Shown one piece after another: positions 1-6,289 of a DNA stretch of 8,855 nt (positions are counted from its first letter, which is position 1; every line of letters begins with the position of its first letter). Source of the stretch: a bacterium HR39 (GTDB taxonomy: Bacteria; Pseudomonadota; Alphaproteobacteria; Geminicoccales; Geminicoccaceae); the NCBI GenBank assembly GCA_002898955.1, contig BEIP01000029.1, positions 1 to 8,855 of the forward strand. The letters run 5' to 3'. Position numbers and translations under genes: made by a program. The notes below the pieces were generated by a model. That model saw nothing but the letters and a program-made list of their open reading frames with translations. It searched no databases and was not told where the DNA came from.

Positions 1-410
1 TCGCGCTGATGAAGCGCCATCCGCCGCAGCCGGCCTTCGACGTGGAGGTGCTGGCCCACCCCTGGTGGTCGCCGGTCGAGCTCTCCGAGGAGGAGATCCG
101 CCGCAATCCGCGTCATCGCCGCATGGCCAGTCCCATCGAGACCTACCGTCCCCCAACGCTGTCCGAACTGCGCGCCCGAGGTTTCCGCTTCGTCGTGGTG
201 AACGACGACTCCCTCGCCCGCTACCGGGCCCCCGACGCCGCGCGGCGCTATCCCTCCTTCGCCCGCTTCGACCGCGAGCTCGCCGCCCTGGAGCCCCTCG
301 TGGTGTTCGACCCGCGGGAGCTGGACGCCCGGGGCCCGCGGATCCTCGTCTACGACCTCGGGCAGGACGTGGAACCGCCGCCACCTCGGCCGGCTGGGGC
401 GAGGCGGTAA
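1..410 (+). CDS. C-terminal fragment of a probable GT-C (PMT/GT39-like) membrane glycosyltransferase, 5' truncated
   Basis: The frame is open from base 3 and ends at TAA 408-410. An in-frame ATG at 9 has no SD in view and is probably an internal Met of a protein that begins outside the window. The visible ~135 residues are soluble. A basic, Trp/Pro-rich stretch (HPWWSPVEL) is followed by an alpha/beta segment reading GFRFVVVNDDSLARY, then YPSFARFDRELA, VVFDPRELD and RILVYDL. This order (a 'gY-VVV-s-y-RY' strand, a helix with FYREL-like spacing, then a terminal 'I-IYDL' strand) is what I associate with the periplasmic C-terminal ends of PMT/ArnT-type dolichyl- or polyprenyl-phosphate-sugar glycosyltransferases. 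The transmembrane part that would confirm it lies outside the window. Its neighbours are an MprF-like membrane protein, a GT2 and a sugar deacetylase, which suits an envelope-glycosylation role. The family call is tentative; that the frame is coding is likelier. Confidence 0.5.
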   Translation, partial: ALMKRHPPQPAFDVEVLAHPWWSPVELSEEEIRRNPRHRRMASPIETYRPPTLSELRARGFRFVVVNDDSLARYRAPDAARRYPSFARFDRELAALEPLVVFDPRELDARGPRILVYDLGQDVEPPPPRPAGARR

Positions 411-542
411 GCCGCGGTGCCCTTCCCTCGCGCGGCGGCGGGCACTAGGAAGGCCGGCGGATGTGCGCGGACGGCGTCCGCGCCGTTCGTCTTGTTCAGC
501 TCGGCAGGATATGTCGGGTCCGGATCGGAGCGAGGAGGAGGA

Positions 543-1622
543 GTGAGCTCGTCCGCGGGCGGACTCGAAGGCGAGAGACTGCGCACCGCCGACCGCGGGG
601 CCACCGCCCCGCCGGACGGCGGCGTGCCCGCGCGGCGGACCGCCTCGTCCTCCCGGCGGCTGCGGCAGCTGTTCTCGTTGCTGGTCGGGCTCGCCCTCTT
701 CGCCGGGGCGCTGTGGGTCCTCGCCCGCTGGGCCCGTGACGTCACCCTCGAAGAGCTCGCGGCGGAACTGCTCGCCATCGGGCCGGCGCGGGTCGGCCTC
801 GCGGTGCTGTTCACGGCCCTCAGCTTCTGCGCGCTGGTCGGCTACGAATACTACGCCGTCCTCTACACGCGCCGGCGCCTGCCGCTGCCCGTCGTCGCCC
901 TGTATTCCTTCATCACCCAAGGCATCGCACACGCCACCGGCTTCGGCATCTTCGTGGGCGCGAGCGTCCGTTACCGGCTCTATGCCGCACCAGGCTTCGG
1001 CCTGCTCGACGTGATCACCATCCAGGTCTACTTCTCCACCACCTTCGGCCTGGCCCTCGCCACCCTCGTCGGCCTCGGTCTCGGCTTGGATCCGGAGCCG
1101 CTCGCACGGGCGCTCGGCACGGGCGCCTGGCCGTGGCGGCTCGCGGGTGCCACGCTGGTGGCCGGGGTGGCCGCGGTGGTCTTCCTGAGCGCGGTGCTGC
1201 ACCGGAAGATCCGCGTCTTCGGCCACCTCGTCGATCTGCCGGATCTCCGCACCAGCCTGTTCCTGCTCGCCCTCGGGGTGGGCGATCTCCTGGGCGTCGC
1301 CGCCACGCTGCACGTGCTGCTGCCGCCGCAGCTGGGTCTGTCCTTCTTCGAGACCCTCGCCGTCTTCGTCGCCGCGCTCGGCCTCGGGCTGCTGAGCCAC
1401 GTGCCGGGCAGTCTCGGGGTGTTCGAGGGTGCGGTGCTGCTGCTGGTGGACGCGCCGCGGGAACTGGCGGCGCCGCTTCTGGGTGCGCTCGTCGCCTTCC
1501 GCGCCATCTACTACATGCTGCCGCTGCTGCTGGCCCTGCTCGCCTGGGGTGGGCTGGAGGCGGTCCGCTCGCTGGGCCGACGCGAGCCGTCGGCGACGCG
1601 GCCGGCCCGTCCTTGCCGCTGA
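543..1622 (+). CDS. MprF N-terminal/YbhN-like (UPF0104) polytopic membrane protein, possible lipid flippase
   Basis: This is a 359-residue inner-membrane protein. The GTG start at 543 was chosen because an AGGAGG run at 533-538 sits 4 nt upstream; an in-frame GTG at 417 would add 42 residues of low-complexity sequence without an SD. About 40 polar N-terminal residues precede the first membrane helix (about 43-62), followed by several more. Family signatures are GASVRYRLY near 139-147, LLSHVPGSLGVFEG near 283-296, and IYYMLPLLLALLAW near 322-335. These are typical of the flippase-like N-terminal domain of lysylphosphatidylglycerol synthases and of YbhN/UPF0104 proteins; the hopanoid-associated HpnL proteins belong to the same broad family. 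The C-terminal aminoacyl-transferase domain of full MprF is absent, so lipid aminoacylation is not expected. Lying between glycosyltransferase genes and a deacetylase gene, it may move a lipid-linked substrate across the membrane (inference). Confidence 0.85.
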   Translation: MSSSAGGLEGERLRTADRGATAPPDGGVPARRTASSSRRLRQLFSLLVGLALFAGALWVLARWARDVTLEELAAELLAIGPARVGLAVLFTALSFCALVGYEYYAVLYTRRRLPLPVVALYSFITQGIAHATGFGIFVGASVRYRLYAAPGFGLLDVITIQVYFSTTFGLALATLVGLGLGLDPEPLARALGTGAWPWRLAGATLVAGVAAVVFLSAVLHRKIRVFGHLVDLPDLRTSLFLLALGVGDLLGVAATLHVLLPPQLGLSFFETLAVFVAALGLGLLSHVPGSLGVFEGAVLLLVDAPRELAAPLLGALVAFRAIYYMLPLLLALLAWGGLEAVRSLGRREPSATRPARPCR

Positions 1623-1736
1623 ACCTCCCGTACGCATCGGTCCGCGTCCGCGTGATCCGTGGCACGATCCCCCTTGTTCAGTACCGCGGAATGGGCTTGT
1701 CATGAGCCATCATACGGCAGGGTGGAGAATGGGATC

Positions 1737-2855
1737 GTGTCGGCCATGACGGTGACGGACCGCCCTTCGGTATGCGTCGTCAACTACAACGGGATGGCGT
1801 ACCTGGCTGACACGCTCGAGGCGCTGGTTGCGCTCGGCGAGCGTCTGGGCGAGATCGTCCTCGTCGACAACGGATCGACCGACGGCAGCGTCGACTTCGT
1901 GCGCCGGACCTTCCGGGAGGTGCAGGTGCGCCCGTTGCCGGTCAACCGAGGCGCGGCCGCCGCCCGCAACCTCGGACTGGAGATCGCCCGCTTCGATCCG
2001 GTCCTGTTCGTCGACGCCGACATCGTCGTGAGCGCGGAGGCCCTCTCCAGCCTACTGGAGGTGCTCGCCGGTCACCCGGACGTGGTCGTCGCCCAGGCGG
2101 TCTTCGCCTACCGCGACCGTCCGCACATCGTGCAGCTGGACGTCGCCTATGCCCACTACCTCGGCATGATGGCCTTCCGCCACCGGGACATGCCCCGCGC
2201 GCGGCTCGGGCACGAACCGGTGGAGTCGGGTTCGCTGCTCACGGGATGTTTCCTGATCGATCGTCGACGGTTGCACTGCCCTCTCCGCTTCGAGGAAACC
2301 TGTTTCTACCTGTTCGAAGATCACGACTACGGCCTGCAGCTTCGCATGACCGGCCACCGTATTCTCGCCGTCCCGACGGCTGTGGTCCTTCACGGCGAAG
2401 GGACACCGGGACTGTCGGTGCGTACGGAGGGCCACTATCGACCGGTGCGCGTCTACCACACCATCCGCAATCGCTGGCTGGTGCTGCTGCGCCTGTACCA
2501 AGCGCGGACACTCGTGGCGACGACGCCGGCTCTGCTGCTGTACGAGGTGCTGCAGCTCGTCCTCTGCGCCTCGCGTGGATGGCTGCGTGAGTGGTGGCAC
2601 GCCGTCCGCTGGGTGGTGCGCCACCGCCACCTGCTGCTCGCCCAGCGGCGCCGACTGGCGGCGCGGCGCGTCCTGCCCGACGTGCGGCTGCTGGAGGCCG
2701 GCCCGCTGCCCCTGCGTCCCGAGATCCGCGGACAGGAGGGGATGAAGCCCGTGATCACACTGCTGGATTTCATCTTCGACACTTACTGGCGCGTCGTCGC
2801 AGCTCCGCTGCTCCGATGGCTCGAACGCCTCCGGTCATCGGGGAACCGGTCGTGA
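1737..2855 (+). CDS. family 2 glycosyltransferase (GT-A fold, rhamnosyltransferase-like)
   Basis: This 372-residue protein is predicted to transfer a sugar from a nucleotide-sugar donor to an envelope acceptor. Numbered from GTG 1737, VVNYNG lies at 14-19, DNGSTDGS at 44-51, NRGAAAARNLGL at 70-81 and the metal-binding DAD at 93-95. TGCFLIDR is at 169-176 and FEDHDYGLQLR at 193-203, the acceptor-side acidic segment. A hydrophobic stretch near 259-278 and a very Arg-rich tail suggest membrane association, but the paired C-terminal TM helices of ArnC/DPM enzymes are not evident. The start is uncertain by three codons: GGAG at 1724-1727 suits GTG 1737 (9-nt spacing), whereas ATG 1746 is more orthodox but lacks its own SD. 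The gene follows the membrane-protein gene by 114 nt and ends 19 nt before the deacetylase gene, so those two are probably co-transcribed. Donor and acceptor cannot be read from the sequence. Confidence 0.9.
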   Translation: MSAMTVTDRPSVCVVNYNGMAYLADTLEALVALGERLGEIVLVDNGSTDGSVDFVRRTFREVQVRPLPVNRGAAAARNLGLEIARFDPVLFVDADIVVSAEALSSLLEVLAGHPDVVVAQAVFAYRDRPHIVQLDVAYAHYLGMMAFRHRDMPRARLGHEPVESGSLLTGCFLIDRRRLHCPLRFEETCFYLFEDHDYGLQLRMTGHRILAVPTAVVLHGEGTPGLSVRTEGHYRPVRVYHTIRNRWLVLLRLYQARTLVATTPALLLYEVLQLVLCASRGWLREWWHAVRWVVRHRHLLLAQRRRLAARRVLPDVRLLEAGPLPLRPEIRGQEGMKPVITLLDFIFDTYWRVVAAPLLRWLERLRSSGNRS

Positions 2856-2874
2856 GCGGCGGGAGGGCGGCCAC

Positions 2875-3816
2875 ATGCCATCGCGCCTGCTGATCGTCAC
2901 CGCCGACGACTTCGGACTGTGCGCCGCCGTGAGCGACGCCGTCGTCGCTGCCCACGACGCCGGCATCGTGACGAGCGCGTCGCTGCTCGCGACCTGCGAG
3001 GGCTTCGCCACGGCCGCCCGGCTCGCCCGGACCCGACCCGGGCTGGACATCGGCGTGCACGTGGTGCTCGCCTGGGGGCGGCCGCTCTCGCCGCCGCGCG
3101 AGATACCGTCCCTGGTGCGGGCCGACGGCGGCTTCCTGCCGCGTTCCGAGCTTCTGCGCCGGGCCTTCGCGGGCCGGATCCGGATCGAGGAAGCCGCCCT
3201 CGAGATCGGCCGTCAGATCGCGCGCGTTCTGGAGGCGGGGTTGCGTCCCGTCCACATCAACGGCGACCGCCACGTCCACACCTATCCGGGCCTGCGTGAG
3301 GTGTTCGTCGAGCTGGCGCGCACCCACGGTCTCGCGAGCCGCGTGCCGGGCGACCGCATCGTCTGGTGCCACCGGCGGGGCGATCCCATCCGGCCGCTGC
3401 GACTCGGCCGCATCCTCGCCAGGCGCCTGTTCGGGCGCCACCTCGCGGCCGCCTACCGGCGGCTGTGCCTGCGGGCCGGCGTGCCGGTGAATGCCGTGTT
3501 TCTCAACCCGACGTCGGTGCTGCCCGCGGCGCGCCTCGGGCTTGAGGCCTACCGGGCCCTCTTCGCCCGCCCGTGGCAGGGCGCGGCAGAGCTCATGACC
3601 CACCCGGCCAGCTGCGATGACACGGTCCGCGCCTTCTGGGACGGCGACCCGGCCGCCTGCCGCGAGCGCGAAGACGAACTCCGCTGCCTGCTCTCACCGG
3701 CGTTCCGCGACCTGCTGGAGGAAGCCGGCGTGCGCCCCGTCGGGCACCGCGCGCTGCGGGACGCGGTCGCTCAGCCTCCCTCCGCTCCCGACAGCTTGGT
3801 CACCCGGCGGGCGTGA
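2875..3816 (+). CDS. ChbG/HpnK (YdjC-superfamily) carbohydrate deacetylase
   Basis: This is a 313-residue metal-dependent deacetylase with a TIM-barrel-like YdjC fold. ATG 2875 follows a GGGAGGG purine run. The N-terminus carries IVTADDFG with Asp11-Asp12, the family's first metal/catalytic pair. Next come IGVHVVL (His62), HINGDRHVHTYPGL (His133 and His135, the metal-site histidines) and ELMTHPAS (His243, matching the C-terminal 'ELM-HPG' motif). All key residues seem present, so the enzyme should be active. Known relatives remove N-acetyl groups from chitooligosaccharides (ChbG), from N-acetylglucosaminyl hopanoids (HpnK) or from undecaprenyl-phosphate-GalNAc (NaxD). The adjacent GT2 gene 19 nt upstream points to an N-acetylhexosamine on a lipid carrier or envelope lipid, which is inference. 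The histidine motif does not match the HpnK form I remember closely, so I give no symbol. The last 46 nt overlap the antisense 3' end of rpiB. Confidence 0.88.
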   Translation: MPSRLLIVTADDFGLCAAVSDAVVAAHDAGIVTSASLLATCEGFATAARLARTRPGLDIGVHVVLAWGRPLSPPREIPSLVRADGGFLPRSELLRRAFAGRIRIEEAALEIGRQIARVLEAGLRPVHINGDRHVHTYPGLREVFVELARTHGLASRVPGDRIVWCHRRGDPIRPLRLGRILARRLFGRHLAAAYRRLCLRAGVPVNAVFLNPTSVLPAARLGLEAYRALFARPWQGAAELMTHPASCDDTVRAFWDGDPAACREREDELRCLLSPAFRDLLEEAGVRPVGHRALRDAVAQPPSAPDSLVTRRA

Positions 3817-4214
3817 CGGCCGCCCTCGAAGGGCGTGTCGAGGAAGGTGAGCAGGCAGTCCTTCGCCACCTCCGGCCCGGTGGTGCGCGCACCCAGCGCC
3901 AGCACGTTGGCGTCGTTGTGCAGCCGCGCGTAGCGCGCCGTGGTGACGTCGTGGCACAGCGCCGCGCGGATGTGGCGGTGGCGGTTGGCGGCGATGGAGA
4001 TGCCGATGCCGGTGCCGCAGATCAGCACGCCGATCTGCGCCCGCCCCGCGGCCATCAGCTTGGCCAGGGCTTCGGCCATGTCGGGATAGTCGACCGAGTC
4101 GTCGGAGTTCACTCCGAGGTCCAGGGTCTCGTAGCCACGCTCGCGGGCGAGCGCCACGAGCTCCTCCTTGAGCCGCCAGCCGGCGTGGTCGGATGCGAAG
4201 GCGATGACCGTCAC
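3771..4214 (-). CDS. rpiB: ribose-5-phosphate isomerase B (RpiB)
   Basis: RpiB interconverts ribose 5-phosphate and ribulose 5-phosphate in the cytoplasmic non-oxidative pentose phosphate pathway. The protein has 147 residues, close to the ~149 usual for the family. The start is GTG at 4214, with GGGAGG (4226-4221) 6 nt upstream. Signature segments are FASDHAG (Asp9-His10, phosphate/substrate binding), SVDYPD (40-45), LICGTGIGISIAANR with the catalytic-base cysteine at Cys66, and ARLHNDANVLALGAR with His99, which aids ring opening. FEGGRH near 129-134 is the usual C-terminal motif. The reading frame stays open far upstream of 4214, but only these 147 residues match the family. The gene is divergent from the small conserved gene at 4305 (90 nt between starts) and overlaps the deacetylase gene tail to tail. 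LacAB/RpiB relatives can act on other aldose phosphates, but the motif set supports RpiB. Confidence 0.96.
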   Translation of the reverse strand: MTVIAFASDHAGWRLKEELVALARERGYETLDLGVNSDDSVDYPDMAEALAKLMAAGRAQIGVLICGTGIGISIAANRHRHIRAALCHDVTTARYARLHNDANVLALGARTTGPEVAKDCLLTFLDTPFEGGRHARRVTKLSGAEGG

Positions 4215-4304
4215 GACGACCCTCCCGTGTGCGCGGACCTGCTGGACGTCTTCGCATCGCCAATGTAGCGGAGCGCCCGGACCTTGTCCTCCCGAGAGGG
4301 CGCG

Positions 4305-4595
4305 ATGGATCGGCGCAGCTTCGAGGAGAGCCTCGCCCGCGGCGAACCGCCGGCGGGGATCATGCCCGAGCTCGAGGCCCTGTGGTGGCTCGCGCGGGGT
4401 GACTGGGAGCGGGCACACCGCATCGTGCAGGCGCTGCGAAGCCGGATGGCGGCACGCATCCATGCCCACCTGCACCGCATCGAGGGGGATCTGTGGAACG
4501 CCGACTACTGGTACCGCACGGCCGGCGTGCCCGTGCGGCGCGATTGCCTGGAAGCGGAGCGCGAAGACCTGCTGCGCGCGCTGCTCGGGGGCTGA
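4305..4595 (+). CDS. conserved small protein of unknown function (about 96 residues)
   Basis: ATG 4305 was chosen over an in-frame TTG at 4284 because GAGAGGG (4294-4300) lies directly upstream at good spacing. The protein has 96 residues, is soluble and mostly helical in character. It contains the run ALWWLARGDWERAHRIVQ, then HAHLHRIEGD, then LWNADYWYRTAG, ending LLRALLGG. I recognise this pattern ('LWW-A-GDW--AH', 'H--EGD--NA-YWYRRAG') as a conserved bacterial family of about 95 residues found in many Proteobacteria, with no function known to me. The W/Y-rich, helix-turn-helix spacing resembles a single TPR/Sel1-like helical hairpin, but that is only an impression. It is divergent from rpiB and convergent with the paa operon (67 nt to the paaD stop), so it is probably a single-gene transcript. 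Confidence 0.85.
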   Translation: MDRRSFEESLARGEPPAGIMPELEALWWLARGDWERAHRIVQALRSRMAARIHAHLHRIEGDLWNADYWYRTAGVPVRRDCLEAEREDLLRALLGG

Positions 4596-4618
4596 GGATC
4601 CCCCAGCGGGATGCCCCG

Positions 4619-4650
4619 CGGACGGTCCCGGCCACCCGCCCTCCCGTCCG
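4619..4650. terminator. GC-rich inverted repeat between convergent genes, weak terminator candidate
   Basis: CGGACGG at 4619-4625 pairs with CCGTCCG at 4644-4650 around an 18-nt loop. It lies between the convergent ends of the 96-residue gene and paaD, where a bidirectional terminator would be expected. The loop is long and there is no T-run on either side, so classical intrinsic termination is doubtful. A second small hairpin, GCGGG/CCCGC, lies at 4606-4619 and shares a base with it. Confidence 0.2.
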
Positions 4651-4662
4651 GGGCTTCCGGCC

Positions 4663-5208
4663 TCAGCCGGCCGGGGTCTCGGCGCCGCGGCGCAGCCGCA
4701 GCCGCGGCACGCACTTGAAGTACTCGAAGGGCTCCCGGCAGCTGCGGCAGCGCCACAGCGCCTTGCAGGCGGTGGCGCCGAACTCGGAGACCTTCTCCGT
4801 GTCCTGCGAACCACAGCGCGGGCAAGGTACCGCCGGATCCTCGCAAAAGAAGCCCTCCTCGTCCTCCCGCTCCACCGGCGGCGCGATCCCCGCCTCCCGC
4901 AGCCGCCGGCGGCCCTCCTCGGTGATGTCGGCGGTGCTCCAGGGCGGCGAGAGCACCGTCTCGATGCGCGCGTGCGCGAACCCCGCCGCATCGAGGGCGC
5001 GGCGCACCGCCCACTCGATGAGGGCCGCGACCGGACAGCCGGTGTAGGTGGGCGTCAGGCGCACCACCGGCGTGCCGTCGCCGGCGCGGGTTATGGCCCG
5101 CACGATGCCGAGATCCACCACCGACAGGGCCGGGATCTCGGGGTCGTGGACGGTCGCCAGCGCCGCGCGGATGCGCTCGAGTTCGGGGTCGTGCGGCTGC
5201 GCCGTCAT
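4663..5208 (-). CDS. paaD: phenylacetyl-CoA epoxidase maturation subunit PaaD (PaaJ)
   Basis: PaaD is the DUF59/MIP18-type accessory protein of the phenylacetyl-CoA 1,2-epoxidase system, thought to help assemble or maintain a metal centre of the multicomponent oxygenase. The protein has 181 residues. Residues 10-90 form the DUF59 domain, with DPEIPALSVVDLGIV at 22-36 and YTGCP at 55-59 (Cys58, the conserved domain cysteine). The C-terminal part is a zinc-ribbon-like module with CPRC at 129-132 and CRSC at 154-157, ending in FEYFKCVPR, as in standard PaaD proteins. The C-terminal ribbon separates it from the generic SufT/MIP18 proteins that share the first domain. ATG 5208 lies 11 nt after the paaC stop, with AGGAG unusually close (2 nt). 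It is the last gene of the operon in this window; no paaE follows. Confidence 0.95.
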   Translation of the reverse strand: MTAQPHDPELERIRAALATVHDPEIPALSVVDLGIVRAITRAGDGTPVVRLTPTYTGCPVAALIEWAVRRALDAAGFAHARIETVLSPPWSTADITEEGRRRLREAGIAPPVEREDEEGFFCEDPAVPCPRCGSQDTEKVSEFGATACKALWRCRSCREPFEYFKCVPRLRLRRGAETPAG

Positions 5209-5219
5209 CGCTCCTGCGC

Positions 5220-5981
5220 CTACCAGCGCGCGTCGGGATAGGCCCGCTGCAGGAACTGCATCTCGGCGAGCAGATGGCCGAGATGTTCGCTGTGCATGCG
5301 CCCGTCCTTGCCGCCCGTCGGCATCCAGCCGTCCTGCGGCCGCTCCAGCGTGGCCTCGCGCAGCACCGCCTCGACCCGCCGGTCCCAAGCCGGCTTCAGC
5401 GTGGCGGGATCCGGGCCGATGCCGGCTTCGGCGATCTTCCGGTCGATCTCGTCCGTCGTGAACAGCTCGCCGGTGTACATCCAGAGGTCGTCGATCGCCT
5501 TCTGCATGCGCCGGTGGCTCTCCTCGGTGCCGTCGCCGAGGCGGATCACCCACTCGCCGCTGTGGCGCACGTGGTAGCGGGTCTCGACCAGCGCCTTCTG
5601 CGCGATGTCGGCGAGGCGGCGGTCGGCGGAGCCGGTGAGGGCGGCGTAGAGCTGCTCGTTGAAGGCGCTGATCAGGAACAGCCGGCCGATGGTGTGGGCG
5701 AAGTCGCCGTTCGGCTGTTCCACCAGCAGCGCGTTGCGGAGGTCCAGCACGTCGCGCCGAAACGCCAAGGCGTCCTCGTCGCGCCCCCTGCCTTCCACCT
5801 CGCCCGCGTAGCTCAGGAACAGCCGCGCCTGGCCGATGCAGTCGAGGGCGATGTTGGCGAGCGCCATCTCCTCCTCGAGCTCGGGCGCCCAGCCCACCAG
5901 CTCGCACAGCCGCTGGCCGAGGATCAGGGCGTTGTCGCCGAGGCGCAGCAGATATTCGAACAGCACCTCCTGCCGGTCCAT
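5220..5981 (-). CDS. paaC: phenylacetyl-CoA 1,2-epoxidase structural subunit PaaC
   Basis: PaaC is the non-catalytic ferritin-like partner that pairs with PaaA in the core of the epoxidase. The protein has 253 residues, normal for the family. The N-terminus reads EYLLRLGDNALILGQRL, followed by LANIALDCIGQARLFLSY and LLVEQPNGDFAHTI. Further segments are ALVETRYHVRHSGEW, LGDGTEESHRRMQ and GGKDGRMHSEHLGHLL, with LAEMQFLQR at the C-terminus. All of these align by eye with E. coli PaaC. ATG 5981 follows GGGAGGG and lies 13 nt after the paaB stop, while 11 nt separate its stop from paaD, so translation is probably coupled along the operon. Like other PaaC subunits it keeps the four-helix bundle, and catalysis is expected in PaaA. 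No truncation or frameshift is visible. Confidence 0.97.
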   Translation of the reverse strand: MDRQEVLFEYLLRLGDNALILGQRLCELVGWAPELEEEMALANIALDCIGQARLFLSYAGEVEGRGRDEDALAFRRDVLDLRNALLVEQPNGDFAHTIGRLFLISAFNEQLYAALTGSADRRLADIAQKALVETRYHVRHSGEWVIRLGDGTEESHRRMQKAIDDLWMYTGELFTTDEIDRKIAEAGIGPDPATLKPAWDRRVEAVLREATLERPQDGWMPTGGKDGRMHSEHLGHLLAEMQFLQRAYPDARW

Positions 5982-5994
5982 GGCCGCCCTCCCC

Positions 5995-6273
5995 TCACAT
6001 GTTCTTCACGTCGGGCGGGATGTCGTAGTGGGACGGATGGCGGTATTCCTTCTCGAGCGGCTCGAAGAAGGCGTCGCGGTCCTCGGGTCGCGAGGCGGTG
6101 ATGGCCGAGGCCGGCACCACCCAGATGCTGGCGCCTTCCCCGCGCCGGCAGTAGAGGTCGCGGGCCAGTTCCAGCGCCATCTCCGGATCCGGCGCGTGGA
6201 CGCTGCCCACGTGGCGGTGGGCGATGCCGTTGCGCGGCCGGATGAACACCTCGTAGAGCGGCCAGCCCTTCAT
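5995..6273 (-). CDS. paaB: phenylacetyl-CoA 1,2-epoxidase subunit PaaB
   Basis: PaaB is the small subunit that bridges PaaA-PaaC units into the larger epoxidase assembly. The protein has 92 residues (E. coli PaaB has about 95). It opens WPLYEVFIRPRNGIAHRHVG, continues ALELARDLYCRRGE, SIWVVPASAI and AFFEPLEKEYRHPSHY, and ends IPPDVKNM. These are the standard family segments. ATG 6273 was preferred over the in-frame GTG one codon earlier (6276) because GGAGG then lies 6 nt upstream. It starts 16 nt after the paaA stop and ends 13 nt before paaC. The order A-B-C-D and the tight spacing leave little doubt. Confidence 0.97.
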   Translation of the reverse strand: MKGWPLYEVFIRPRNGIAHRHVGSVHAPDPEMALELARDLYCRRGEGASIWVVPASAITASRPEDRDAFFEPLEKEYRHPSHYDIPPDVKNM

Positions 6274-6289
6274 CACATCCCTCCCCGTC

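Noticed and set aside
417..542. Longer N-terminus for the MprF-like protein from GTG 417
   Set aside because: No SD at 417 and a low-complexity translation; GTG 543 has AGGAGG directly upstream.
350..814. A 154-codon minus-strand ORF across the first intergenic region
   Set aside because: Ser/Arg/Ala/Pro-rich translation with no motif, overlapping two better-supported genes.
1660..1678. Sigma54-like promoter (TGGCAC ... TTGTT) before the GT2 gene
   Set aside because: The spacer between the two elements is 8 nt rather than the required 5, and the -12 GC is missing.
2770..3603. A 277-codon minus-strand open frame opposite the deacetylase gene
   Set aside because: No recognisable domain, and the plus frame carries all YdjC-family metal motifs.
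4215..4991. Upstream extension of the rpiB frame to a 406-codon ORF
   Set aside because: The RpiB family match starts at 4214 with its own SD. The extension is Arg/Ala/Pro-rich and runs antisense to the 96-residue gene.
5274..6101. A 275-codon plus-strand open frame opposite paaB/paaC
   Set aside because: Mirror frame of well-supported paa genes, with no motif or SD.
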